DNA of 64,000 bases from Eleginops maclovinus (lineage: Eukaryota; Chordata; Actinopteri; Perciformes; Eleginopidae), in the NCBI RefSeq assembly GCF_036324505.1, contig NC_086352.1, forward strand, positions 31,726,858 through 31,790,857, given 5' to 3'. Made by a program: the position numbers and the translations under genes. Below, piece by piece: positions 28,979 through 39,144 of the stretch. The notes below the pieces were generated by a model, which ran no database searches, had not been told where the DNA came from, and worked only from the letters and a program-made list of their open reading frames with translations. Position 1 is the stretch's first letter. Every line of letters starts with the position of its first letter.

Positions 28979-29372
28979 GTAGGTCATTGTTCAGCACTTC
29001 CCCTGCATGCTCAATCATTTAACATGTATATTCCGTACTTCAGGGTTATGGAAGAATGGTATGGTATGGCATGCCATACGCCCAACGCTTGAATGCTCAC
29101 CCATCACATTTGTTTTTTTGCTATGTCAATATTTTTTCAAACATTATGTGACAAAAGAAAAACCCTGTTTAAATATTAAGCTTCAAGATGTCAGCCTCTA
29201 TGATATGAAGGGTTTTATTACTTAAGTACACTTGCTTCCATAACATTTTACCGGTTATTCTAAGTCATTACATTCATTTAATACAAAACCTCATGGACAT
29301 TTACTATGGATGTTCCCATTTAAAAATGAGTCTGAATTAAATCAATAGTTTGCTTAGCTATTTATTAGTGTT

Positions 29373-31430
29373 TCATTGTTGGTGTGTGTAATTCAAAAGG
29401 AATTCATGTACCATTGTCAATACCTTTAATATAAATGTTTCATAATGCAGAATCTTGGTCTTAATAAGTGCAGTCTTCCTCACTGTCCTCCTCAGTGTCG
29501 CCCCCACTTTCCTCTGCTTCCTGCATGGTAGATGATGCTGCACCTCCTGTCCTTGGTTGAGCCTTTGATTAGCTGTCTCCATCCACAGGTCAACAGTTTG
29601 CTTTGTGTCAAATGTCTCTGTGGTATGCTTTGACAGGATGTGCATCAGGGCTGAGAGACGAGCATGTGACAGACGAGATCTGTACTTTGTTTTTATTATG
29701 TTGAGATGTGAGAATCCCCTCTCACAAGCTGCGCTGCTCAAAGGCAGTGTAAGTTACAGCTTAACCACCTTGTTGATGTTGGAGTAAGCATCTGGGTTAC
29801 TTGTCTTTACTATTTGGACCAAATCATACACAGAAGAGGCTCCCAGGCTTTTTCCTGCCTGCTTTAAGCGCATCCATTCTGTCGCAGTGTTGTCTTTGTC
29901 AAGTTGCAAGGTGGCCTCATATTTCCTGAGAATACTGCAAACTGTTGGGTTTCCAAAACTGTGGAGGTCTTGCATTTCCTGAGGCCATGTTGAAGGATCA
30001 AATACCAAGAAATGATCATGTGACTTAAGGGAGTCATATCTGATTTCAAACTCTTGAATTAACCCCCTGAGTAAGTTTGTATTGTCTCTGTCAGCATCAG
30101 CATTAGAAACAGTGTGCCCTGTGGCCTTCACCATCAAGCAGAAGTGTGAATTGCCCAATGGCCACAATGAGTTCATCCTTACATTTTCCAATGGTCCGCT
30201 TTTCCTTCTGACACCTAATGGATGTGGTCTTCAAAATGTTGCCAATGTCAAGCATGTTTGACAGAAAGCACTGAAAACGCTCTGTGCAGATATGCTGCAA
30301 GTCACTGTTATCACTCGTAGCCAGTTGCATTTTAATGGCTGGCAACAGTCTTGATATTTTTAACAGTATTTCATGCCTCCAGGCCGATCATCTGGTATTA
30401 TGAAACTTACCCAGTTTCACAAAGGAGATCCCATTTTCTTCACACAGCTTCTTCAGTGCAGCAGTTATTTTTGCTCCACCTTTTTGTAATTAAAACTGCA
30501 GCAGCTTGACCACAGAGCGATTACATGTCTCACAGTAAGGAACGTTGGGATCAGCTGATTTTGCGCAATTCTCCAGTGTGTGTGTGGTGCACAGAATGTG
30601 CACAAGGGAGTCTCCAACCATAACAAGTTGCCGGAGTTTTGGCACAACGCCGTTGTACACACCGACGTTGACAGCAGCCCCATCTGTGCATACAGCGACC
30701 AACTTTGTTGTCCAATCATCCAAGCCTGTGTCCTGGAAAAGTTTCACAAGTCCGTCTGTTATGGCCTGAGCCATTCAGTCAGCACCCAGTTCAATCAAGT
30801 CTGAGGTAAACTGTCCGTTGCTGGACAAAATGTAAACAATTTCCTGCTCAGTTTTTGTGATGTCCTCAGATCCATCAAAAAGCAGCCCCCAAAAATCAGC
30901 AGACTGCAACTTGGCTCGTAACTCCCCGCTGATGGTGTGAGCGATTCTCTGCATGATCCCTGCGCCCCCTTTAAGTGAATGATATGCACCTCCGACATTT
31001 ACACCTAGCCGCTTCAGTAAAGGAGCATCCTCAGAATAGGAAGACATGCGTCTTTAGCTTTAAGGAAGGCAAGGAGAAAAATATTAAACAGAGCTTGCAA
31101 CTGTTCTTCATTCAGCTTGTCTCGTCAGTTGTCTCGCCATCGGATAAGTGTGCGACTGGACATTTCTTCTCGGCTAACTTGTTTATTAGCAATGGCTTGC
31201 GCTACATTCGTGTGCTCCTTGCTCTTTTCATGTGTGTCAAATAAACGATGGTTGAAATTCTTTGAGCCTTTATAAAAGGCACCTGTTTTGTCAGTTAGAG
31301 GTGGATGTGAGCGGCAACTTTTGCATCACAGTGCGTTCATCACTAGCTTCAAGCCACTGCACATCTTGGAGCCATTTTTCCGAAAAAGGTCCTATTTTCT
31401 TCGGCTCTGGCTCTAGTCTATCCTGTATAT
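29373..31430 (-). pseudogene. decayed hAT-superfamily transposase (ZNF862/KIAA1586-like class)
   Basis: On the - strand the stretch reads a dispersed but continuous protein. An N-terminal part PKKIGPFSEKWLQDVQWLEA lies near 31400-31320. A middle part has FWGLLFDGSEDITKTEQEIV and LVAVCTDGAAVNVGVYNG, the RNaseH-like core with conserved acidic positions. Further on come VFDPSTWPQEM and the C-terminal dimerisation segment SSAACERGFSHLNIIKTKYR, RSRLSHARLSALM, FDTKQTVDLW (29740-29500). hAT transposases are cut-and-paste enzymes, and this C-terminal block is their hallmark. Several in-frame stops and frameshifts (near 31270, 30770 and 30480) show it is dead. The reading is lost at about 31430, next to TA-rich sequence and the start of a LINE, so its first residues are missing or displaced. 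Terminal inverted repeats were not found. Confidence 0.82.
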
Positions 31431-31441
31431 ATATATAGGAT

Positions 31442-33588
31442 AGTGTAGTGCGGGTGAACTGGGAACGTCTGGAGGAGTCCCAAGTCCAGGAGGCCTTCAA
31501 CTCACACCTCGGGCGGAGCTTTTCAGGCATCCCTCTGGAGGCTGGGGACATTGAGTGGGCGGTGTTCAAAGCCTCCATTTCCGAAGCTGCGGCGGGGAGC
31601 TGTGGTCTCAAGGTCTTAGGTGCCTCAAGGGGCGGTAACACTCGAACCTTCTGGTGGACACCGGTGGTCAGGGAAGCCGTCCGACTGAAGAAGGAGGCCT
31701 TCCGGGATATGTTATCCCTGGATACTCCTGACGCAGTTGCAAGGTATCGACGGGCCCGAATGGCAGCAGCCTCAGCCGTGGCCGAGGCAAAGCAGCAGGT
31801 GTGGGAGAAGTTCGGAGAAGCCATGGAGAAGGACTTTCGGTCGGCACCAAAGTTGTTCTGGAAAACCGTCCGACACCTCAGGAGTGGAAAGCAGGGAACT
31901 AACCAAGCTGTGTACAGTAAGGATGGGGCGCTGTTGACCTCAACTGATAGTGTGTTAGGGCGGTGGAAGGAACACTTTGAGGAACTCCTGAATCCGACAA
32001 CTCCGCCCTCTATGTTAGAGGCGGAGCTGGAGTATGAAGGGGGATCAACTCCAATCTCACGGGGGGAAGTCACTGAGGTAGTTAAACAGCTCCACAGTGG
32101 CAAAGCCCCAGGGGTGGATGAGATCCACCCAGAAATGCTGAAGGCTCTGGGTGTTGAGGGATTGTCATTGTTGACACGTCTCATCAACATTGCGTGGAAA
32201 TCGGAAACAGTACCGAAGGAGTGGCAGACCGGGGTGGTGGTTCCTCTTTTTAAAAAGGGGGACCAGAGGGTGTGTGCCAATTACAGAGGCATCACATTAC
32301 TCAGCCTCCTCGGGAAAGTTTACTCTAAGGTGCTGGAAAGGAGGGTCCGACCGATTGTCGAACATCAGATTGAAGAGGAACAATGCGGTTTGCGTCCTGG
32401 TCGTGAAACGACGGACCAGCTTTTCACTCTCAGCAAGGATCCTGGAGGGGGCCAGGGAGTACGCTCATCCGGTCTACATGTGCTTTGTGGATTTGGATAA
32501 GGCGTATGACCGGGTTCCCAGAGAGATACTGTGGGAGGTGCTGCGGGAGTATGGGGTGAGGGGGTTTCTACTCAGGGCCACCCAATCTCAAAGCGAGAGC
32601 TGTGTCCTGGTTCTCGGTAGCACGTCGGACCGATTTCCAGTGAGGGTTGGCCTCCGCGAGGGCTGCGCTTTGTCACCAATCCTGTTTGTGATATTCATGG
32701 ACAGGATTTCTAGGCGTAGTCTCTGGGGAGGGGGTCTGCAGTTTGGTGGGCTAAGGATTGCACCACTGCTTTTTGCAGATGATGTGAACAATGCGGTTTT
32801 CGCCCTAATGGATTCATCGGTCTGTGACCTTCAGCACTCAGCCGAGTGTGAAGCGGCTGGGATGAGGATCAGTACCTCCAAATCAGAGGCCATTGTTCTC
32901 AGCAGGAAACCGATGGACTGTCCACTCCAGGTAGGGAATGAAGCCTTACCCCAAGTGAAGGAGTTCAAATATCTCGGGGTCTTGTTCTCGAGTGAGGGAA
33001 CAATGGAGCGTGAGTTGGGCCGGAGAATCGAAGCAGCGGGAGCGGTACTGCAGTCGCTTTTCCGCACCATTGTGACGAAAAGAGAGCTGAGCCAGAAGGC
33101 AAAGCTCTCTGTCTACCGGGCCATCTTCGTTCCTACTCTCAGCTATAGTCATGAAGGATGGGTCATGACCGAAAGAACGAGATCGCGGATACAAGCGGCT
33201 GAAATGGGATTTCTCCGCAGGGTGGCTGGCATCTCCCTTAGGGATAAGGTCAGAAGTTTAGTCATCCGGGAGGGACTCGGAGTAGAACCGCTGCTCCTTC
33301 GCGGTGAAAGGAGCCAGTTGAGGTGGTTCGGGCACCTAGTGAGGATGCCACCTTGGCGCCTCCATAGGGAGGTGTTCCAGGCACGTCCAGCTGGGAAGAG
33401 ACCGAGGGGTAGACCTAGGACCAGGTGGAGGGATTATATCTCTTCGCTGGCCTGGGAGCATCTTGGAATCCCCCAGTCAGAGCTGGTTGATGTGGCCAGG
33501 GAACGAGAAGTTTGGGGCTCTCTGCTGGAGCTGTTACCTCCGCGACCCTGACGGAAAAGCAGGAGAAGATGGATGGATGGGATGGATA
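31442..33588 (+). pseudogene. Rex3-like (RTE clade) LINE, 5'-truncated copy 1
   Basis: The element begins inside the linker between endonuclease and reverse transcriptase ([16 protein letters not shown]) and runs to the natural end LLELLPPRP-stop at 33551, followed by a short tail with GATG-type repeats. Reverse transcriptase motifs are visible: KAPGVDEIHPEMLKALG, NYRGITLLS, CFVDLDKAYDRVP, GCALSPILFVIFMD and the catalytic FADDV box. The C-terminal part GKRPRGRPRTRWRDY is typical of the family. One extra base near 32434 (ctcagcaagg against ctcgcaagg in copy 2) breaks the frame, and small deletions lie beside the FADD box and at 32580. The missing endonuclease is normal for 5'-truncated LINE insertions. 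Rex3 is assigned from the GATG tail and protein style; another RTE family is possible. Confidence 0.85.
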
Positions 33589-33620
33589 TATATATATATA
33601 TATATATATATGTTTATATA
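33587..33620 (+). repeat. (TA)n tract after the LINE tail
   Basis: About 25 bp of TA directly follows the GATG-type tail. A shorter TA tract lies just before the LINE at 31424-31437, suggesting insertion in or growth from a TA-rich target. Confidence 0.8.
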
Positions 33621-34189
33621 CATATATCTTAGTGCAGCCTTGTTCCCAGCACATTAAACTACACTCCAGATATTTTGTCTGATCGTTAGCTAACGCTGTT
33701 AGCTTAACCCTTCCCATTAGCCAGCGATCTTATGTTGCCAATGATGAGAGACTCATCTAAAATATGGTCCCAGCACTCCTCCTCTGTCTCGTTTATCCTG
33801 CATCCTCTGTGTCCTTCTACAGATTTCAGAGCTGTTGTTCCGACCACCATGCTAGCCAGCTTTAGCGTGGCTAGCTTTTCCCTGTTGTAATGGAATCAAG
33901 CAATTAGGCAACACAGAAGTTGTTTTAAGAAACTGTTTTTTTTTTTATTTACCCACAAATAAAAATGATAAACCAAGAAATACTAATAAGTACTATACAA
34001 GAGGTTAACAAAAAAAGTCTCTTTTAAATATTACCGCAGCTGAACAGGTGTTAATTGAACAAACCGACATGCCACATGGGAACATAGTTGCTTTGCAAAA
34101 CAAAATAGAAAACAAGGGGTGATTAAGATAAACAGAATACAAAAAGACATTGACATTTAACCCAAAAAAAACGGTTTCATATCGAGCAA

Positions 34190-34402
34190 AGGGTTTGTCC
34201 CAATCTGTTCCAATTGGCTGCATGCAGTCTTCAGCCCACAAACACGCCTTTTGTTGAACCAGGAAGTAACCTCTCCCAACAACCATTGTAACTCAAATAC
34301 AAAGAACATTTTTAATACAAACAAAACGTGTGCAAATAAACTAAAATGTCAGGTTTAAAGCAAACAAACAGTTTACTAGTGGAATCAAACGTGTAATGAT
34401 AA
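34190..34402 (+). repeat. dispersed repeat, left part of a split copy
   Basis: Matches 24350-24490 (agtcttcagcccacaa, gttgaaccaggaagtaacct, caaatacaaagaa). The right part resumes at about 36206 after the LTR element. Confidence 0.55.
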
Positions 34403-35745
34403 TTGTTGACTTCAACTGAAATGAGCGGACGGGCCGGGAGCAAGGCAGAAGCTGTGAGGCCCCAGAGACAGGGGCGTTGGTCACGGCGAAGGAACACTGG
34501 GGGCCGGAGACAGGGGCAAAGACGGGGCCGAAGTCGAGAAAAAGGCGGGGCCAAAGACGGAGCCGGAGGCCATGGCGGGGGAACTCAGGAGGACGGCCAG
34601 GAGTGCTACAGAGGCCGCGGCTGGGACACTCTGGGGGCCGGGCAGGAGGGCGATGGAGGCCGCGGTGGGTACACTCCGGCGGCTGGGCAGGAGGGCGGAG
34701 GCCGTGATGGAGGCCACGGCGGGCGCACTCTGGAGGACGGGCTGGAGGATGGCAAGACGCCTCTGGAGGTCGGGCTCGAGGACGGCGAGACAGGGCTGGA
34801 GGTCGGGCCTTAGGGCGGCGGAACCCGTGATGGGACCCCTCTGGAGGACGGGCAGAGGGCCGGCATAGGCAGTGGTAATATCCCACTGGAGGACGGGCAG
34901 GAGGCCGGCGTAGGCAGCGGTGGGAGCCCTCTGGAGGGCGGCCTGGAGAGCTGCGGGACCGCTCAGGATCAGAACTCAGCAGGACCCGCAATGAGACTGG
35001 AGATGATGGAGTCGACTGGACAGGCGAGGCTGGAGTCGACTGGACAGCCGAGGCTGGAGTCGACCGGACAGGCGACCGGACAGGCGGGACTGGAGTCGGC
35101 CGTGCCACCGACAGGGCAGGCAGGACTGGAGTCGGCCGGGCCGCTGACAGGGTAGGTGGGACTGGAGTGGGCTGGGCCGAGGACAGGACAGCAGTAGCTC
35201 GAGTGGGCCGGGCCGAGGACAGGACAGCAGTAGCTCGAGTGGGCCTGACAGCAGCTGGGAGCATGGCGGCAAGGGCTGGGCTTGGAGTCATGGCATCTAG
35301 GGCCGGAGCTGCAGCTGGGAACGCGGCTGCTAGGGCCAAAGCTTGAGCTGGAAGCATGGCTGCAAGAGGCTTAGCTGCAGGAGCACGGGCTGGTCACGTG
35401 GCTTGCATCCCTTAGTGGACTGTCGCAGGCTCCGCAGGACCTCCAAACGCCACGCGGGAGCCAATAAAAGGCTCCACATAAGGTTTCCATGTTGGGAGCT
35501 GTGTCAGGCAGGGAGCTAGCATGCCTGGGGCTAGCAGGTCGGGAAACAGGTTTTGCCTCACAGCTACCAAAAAACTCCTCTACCCACTCTGGTAATAAGT
35601 CCCTTAGCCATGGCCTCAAATGTATCTCCATGCATGCCATTGCCATGATGGCACGCCTCTCCTCTGTACTGGAGGCGAACCGACAGTCATTTTTCAGGCA
35701 AGTTAAATTATATGTTACCTCATAGAGGCTCTCTGCTTGGTCCAT
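34341..35745 (-). pseudogene. gag-like and Pro/Ala/Arg-rich frame of LTR element copy 1
   Basis: The frame opens with MDQAESLYEVTYNL at 35745, 19 bp inside the LTR, and gives a 124-residue segment with a helical, Trp-bearing core (RPWLRDLLPEWVEEFF) before a stop at 35371. In another frame 35357-34341 continues as a low-complexity protein: MLPAQALALAAAFPAAAPAL, then many RPTRATAVLSSA- and RPPE-type repeats. Copy 2 at 60852-60214 has the same order (MD start, PWLENSLPDYLRTF, then LPAQVLALAAAYPAAVPAL), so this is a family trait. No protease, reverse transcriptase or integrase is visible. The call gag-like rests on position next to the LTR and general composition; no zinc knuckle was seen. GC content is far above that of the intron. 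Confidence 0.55.
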
Positions 35746-35763
35746 CTTTTGGTTGCATCGTAC

Positions 35764-36205
35764 TGTCAGGATTGGGGAAAGGACCCAAGCGCAGAACTAA
35801 TAGAGGAGACAAGGGTACAAAGTGTATAACAAAAGGCGAGCTTTTATTGGTAAAAAAGCTGATAACAAGAATGCAGAAAAAGGTAGACAAACCGCTGAAA
35901 AAGGGAGGTGCAAAATGTCACGTGGAAACGGCAAACAACTACGACGACGCAACAAAAAACACAAAGGAAAGACCACACTAAATACAGAGGAGGGTAATCA
36001 CAACACAAGACACAGCTGGGAAGGGAGAGGTGAAACACAGGGGCAACAGGTGAGCATGATCAGACAATCACACAGGAGAGAAATTAAAGACAGGAATTAA
36101 AGTAGACAAGACAGGAAATAAACAAGACAAGACAGGAAGTGACAAAACAAGACACATTTCAAAATAAAACAGTAAACTATGAATACAGAAACTGAGATCC
36201 TAACA
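35764..36205 (-). mobile_element. LTR of LTR element copy 1
   Basis: 442 bp with ends tgtcaggat and atcctaaca (inverted, 8 of 9). It is similar along its length to the 444-bp LTR at 60870-61313, including gcgagctttta/gcgagctttatt, gacacagctgg, gaaacacaggggcaacagg and caggaagtga. On - it carries an AATAAA-like signal before GCTCGC. No partner LTR is found at the other end of this copy. Confidence 0.65.
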
Positions 36206-36300
36206 ATTGGAGGTGAGCGTGCAGTGTAATTGCTTAACTCCGTGGTTCTGGCCATCACACTGGTGTAAACGAGCCAGCCATGTGGTTGCTATGCAACAGT
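36206..36300 (+). repeat. dispersed repeat, right part of the split copy
   Basis: gtgcagtgtaattgctt and tctggccatcac match gtgcagtaaaattgcttt and tgtagccatcag at 24619-24660. Confidence 0.5.
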
Positions 36301-36640
36301 GGCATGAAGGCAAAAACAAAAATAAAAATCACTTAGTTTTCATCTTCTGTGTGGGATACAGTACAGACAGGGAGATCAACTCAACGTCAAAACAAACTAC
36401 AAAATCTCTTTTTACAACAAAGTATAGAGAGGACACACCATAATAAGTTACTAGTAAAAATGATTAACAGAAAACTGAGAAGTGAGATGAAATAAGAAAG
36501 CTGAAAATGAAAATAATAGAAATCCAGCAGGAGCTACTGCAACAGGCTGCATGGACAGTTGTAATGGTTGTTGGTTGAATCATTTTGTGTCAGTATTTCC
36601 ATAGAATCCCCTACACTTCATTACATTTACAAAGGTTTGG

Positions 36641-36693
36641 ATAAAAGTCATATCATGCCCTGTTAAAATAACAGGGCATGATATGACTTTTAT
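36641..36693. repeat. perfect 25-bp inverted repeat with a 3-nt loop
   Basis: Left arm 36641-36665 (ataaaagtcatatcatgccc plus tgtta) is exactly complementary to 36669-36693; the loop is aaa. Confidence 0.98.
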
Positions 36694-37109
36694 GACATAC
36701 AGTTAATTAATTTTAACATCCCAGTCTCTCTGTTCTTTGTATCTCACATTTCAACAACTTGGAAAATTGACTGTCCAGTCATTTAAAGCGCTTAATTGGC
36801 GCTCGCCCAGCATGAATTTACAATATTTTTGACGGCTTCTGAGGCGGCATATTTTAAACAGACTCTCGCCTTGTAGTCTTCTTGCACGGCTGGACTCTGA
36901 CATGAAACCTAAGCAGTCTGTTATGTGTCCACAGGGCCATTATGTATCTTGCTAGTATTTCATTTTATGCCAAAAGACTTTCTCAAATTGGAACCACAGT
37001 GAGAAGTCTGGAAGAAGAAAAATCACAATCTATGCAGATTCAAAGGTGCTACTTGGCACCATTCTGCTAATAAATATGATTGAATTATATGCACAGCTAT
37101 TTTAAAACA

Positions 37110-37215
37110 TTTCTTTTTAAATAAATGCCTTTATTTTACCAGGATAAGTCTCATTGAGATTAAACATCTCTTTTACAAGAGAATCCTGGCCCAAGATAGG
37201 CAGCAGCACCGTTAC
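37110..37215 (-). repeat. dispersed repeat tail, inverted copy
   Basis: ttattttaccaggataagtc, ctcattgagatta and tcttttacaagagaatcctgg are the reverse complement of the type of sequence at 53735-53812 (tctcaatgagaacc, cctggttaaataaa). Probably the 3' tail of a LINE or SINE family. Confidence 0.6.
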
Positions 37216-38219
37216 AGACAACTTAAAACAATCATAACCCAGTAACAGTCATAAAAAGATCAGCCAAAGCCTTTACACACACAGCGCCTTCTTCAAAGTC
37301 GTTTAGAGTCGTTTTAAATAAACCAGCTCTGAGTTTTTGAGGTTTGTAAAAAAGAGTGAATACACTGAGACGATTCATTTCTATAAACCACATCTCCATA
37401 GCTCATCACAGACAAACATATGGCAGACACTAGTTTCTTTTTGCCCTAGAAGGCGTTATATGAACAAAAGAAGTTAAAGAAACATGTGAGATAAAAGATT
37501 TAAAAAACGTAACAATATACAAAAACACAAGTTGTAGTAAAAAAGTTCACATTTGACACTTTTTGTTACCCTACAATTATCTGATTTAAAATATATGTCT
37601 TTCTTCTATTGCAAGTCCAATTTGAAGTTGAACTTCAACAAATCTGTTATAGGGATAATATTTGTTTTATTAGTTTGAAATTGAAAAATATAACATGCAC
37701 TATGTACATGTGATGTAAGAGTATAACAAAATATATCATAAAATGTTAACGTGCCAACATATATTAAATGTGCATATTAGTTGGCAGGTTATACATAAAA
37801 AATAAAATAGATGGATACCCAACGTTTTTCACCTTCCTTATCTTTTAATTTTTACCATCTGTGTGCAGCACAACAACTCAAACACTCTTTAACCTGCTGC
37901 TCTTTGGACAGTATGAGCAGCTTTAACAGTTCTCTAAAATGTGGCCTATCTTTTTACCTGTCAGAGAATAATTAAAGAGAGTATGTTTACAGTGGAGAAG
38001 CTATGGTAAAATAAAAACAGATATAATTAATGTTTTGCCTAAAGATAATAAATAGTAAAACGGGGACATGCATTTCATTAATCCTCAACACTGCCAGTGA
38101 TTTAGATCATAGCATTTCTAAAAAAAATGTTGAACATTTAGAAATTAAACAAACTGCCATTGATTTGGACCGAGGAATCCTTGTAATGTAATCAGTAGAT
38201 GTGTTGCTTTTGTCGGCAG

Positions 38220-38445
38220 GCGGTGAAGGTCGTTTCGAGGTCGACAGGAAGAATGGCCAGGTGCGGACCACTGGCCTCCCCCTGCAGCGGGACAGGGAGT
38301 ACCTGCTGACAGTGGTGGCTGCTGACCGGCTTGGGAGCCGCAGCGCTCCTGTGGTCGTCTCTGTGGTGGCAGGGGCCCGACCCCCACAGTTCACCAACGC
38401 TTCCTTCACCATCGCCATACCTGAAAACACCCCTGAAGGACAGCC
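38220..38445 (+). CDS. cadherin exon: second half of an EC repeat and start of the next
   Basis: This 226-bp exon lies between acceptor tgtcggcag and a consensus donor gtgagt. It enters in phase 1, completing the G codon left by the previous exon (SDG-GEGRFEV), and leaves in phase 2. It reads GRFEVDRKNGQVRTTGLPLQ, then RDREYLLTVVAADR (the LDRExxY core of a repeat), then SVVAGARPPQF, where a typical linker would have DxNDNxPxF. The following repeat opens with a possible N-glycosylation sequon (NAS) and AIPENTPEGQP, the PE calcium motif. The repeat boundary therefore lacks the usual DxNDN residues and may be a calcium-poor, flexible linker. Because 226 is not a multiple of three, skipping this exon would shift the frame. 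Two Rex3-like LINEs in opposite orientation flank it. Confidence 0.93.
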
Positions 38446-38487
38446 GTGAGTTTACATACACACACACTTGGATACGTAAGGGAAAAT

Positions 38488-38593
38488 CACCTCAAGGCAG
38501 GGCAATAAACAGTTTGATATGCCCGGCTCGTGGACGGTGGTAACCTTCCACGAGCCGGGCATATCAAACTGTTTCTTGCCCTGCCTTGAGGTG
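38488..38593. repeat. near-perfect hairpin, 47-bp arms, 12-nt loop
   Basis: Arm 38488-38534 and arm 38547-38593 are complementary with a single mismatch; the loop is cggtggtaacct. It begins 42 bp after the exon end at 38445. No transposase or clear target duplication is attached. Confidence 0.98.
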
Positions 38594-38911
38594 TTTATCT
38601 CGTTTATTGTACTTCTTGCTTGCCAACATAATAAAACAATTCAAGTACTTTTATAATCATGCTTTTTCTTATTGGTATTACATGCTTATTAAATGTATAC
38701 TCTGTTTGAGTTCATCTCCCTAAAAAAGTAGTCCCCTTTAATTACGATCGATCAAACATGCATTCCTTATTCCAAATCATTTTTATTTGCAATACATTTA
38801 TAACAAAATTATTTAGCCATTTTATTTGAGCTATTTTAGTTCGATACACTCAAACTCAAATTAATAAATTGCCTATAGGCTATACAAGAGAATTAATATT
38901 CTTCAGGCGAT

Positions 38912-39144
38912 TCATTTATGTGTATTAAACTGGACTTTCCCATTGATGGTAAAATGAGACATAAAGAAGGGCATAGGGAAATTCATGGAAGAGAAAGATG
39001 AATCGGACGAGGTAGGCCGAGAGGATTGCACAGCTTTGGGGGGAGAGACCATGGTTGCTGCGGAGGACTGCTGGGGTGCGGACAACACCCGACTCCAAAC
39101 TTTGTTGTCTGTGTTGGATGGCGCCCAGTACATACTCACACGTG
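38912..39144 (-). pseudogene. Crypton tyrosine recombinase, C-terminal exon remnant
   Basis: On - it reads ARVSMYWAPSNTDNKVWSRV, then LSAPQQSSAATMVS and a Ser-rich tail to a stop at 38912. In Crypton-type (DUF3504-like) recombinases the TGHR motif is followed a few residues later by a segment ending in the nucleophilic tyrosine and YWxPS...WS; the Y of SMYW fits that residue. Here this piece is separated from its TGHR part (ending near 42550) by an inserted Rex3-like LINE whose 3' tail (gaagatggatg) runs straight into it. Confidence 0.75.

Larger units (their letters stand above)
28979..38219 (+). other. cadherin intron, about 9.2 kb, TE-rich
   Basis: In order it holds the hAT transposase relic, Rex3-like LINE copy 1, a repeat split by LTR element copy 1, a perfect short hairpin (36641-36693) and an inverted repeat tail (37110-37215). 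Between 36694 and 38219, apart from that tail, I see only AT-rich intron. Confidence 0.8.

Noticed and set aside
31291..32280. 329-codon open frame on the - strand across LINE copy 1
   Set aside because: It is the antisense of the reverse transcriptase reading, which carries all recognisable motifs on +.
34403..34868. Gly/Arg-rich open frames on the + strand in the GC-rich part of LTR element copy 1
   Set aside because: Antisense of the Pro/Ala-rich frame; composition is low complexity and the + frames do not recur in copy 2.
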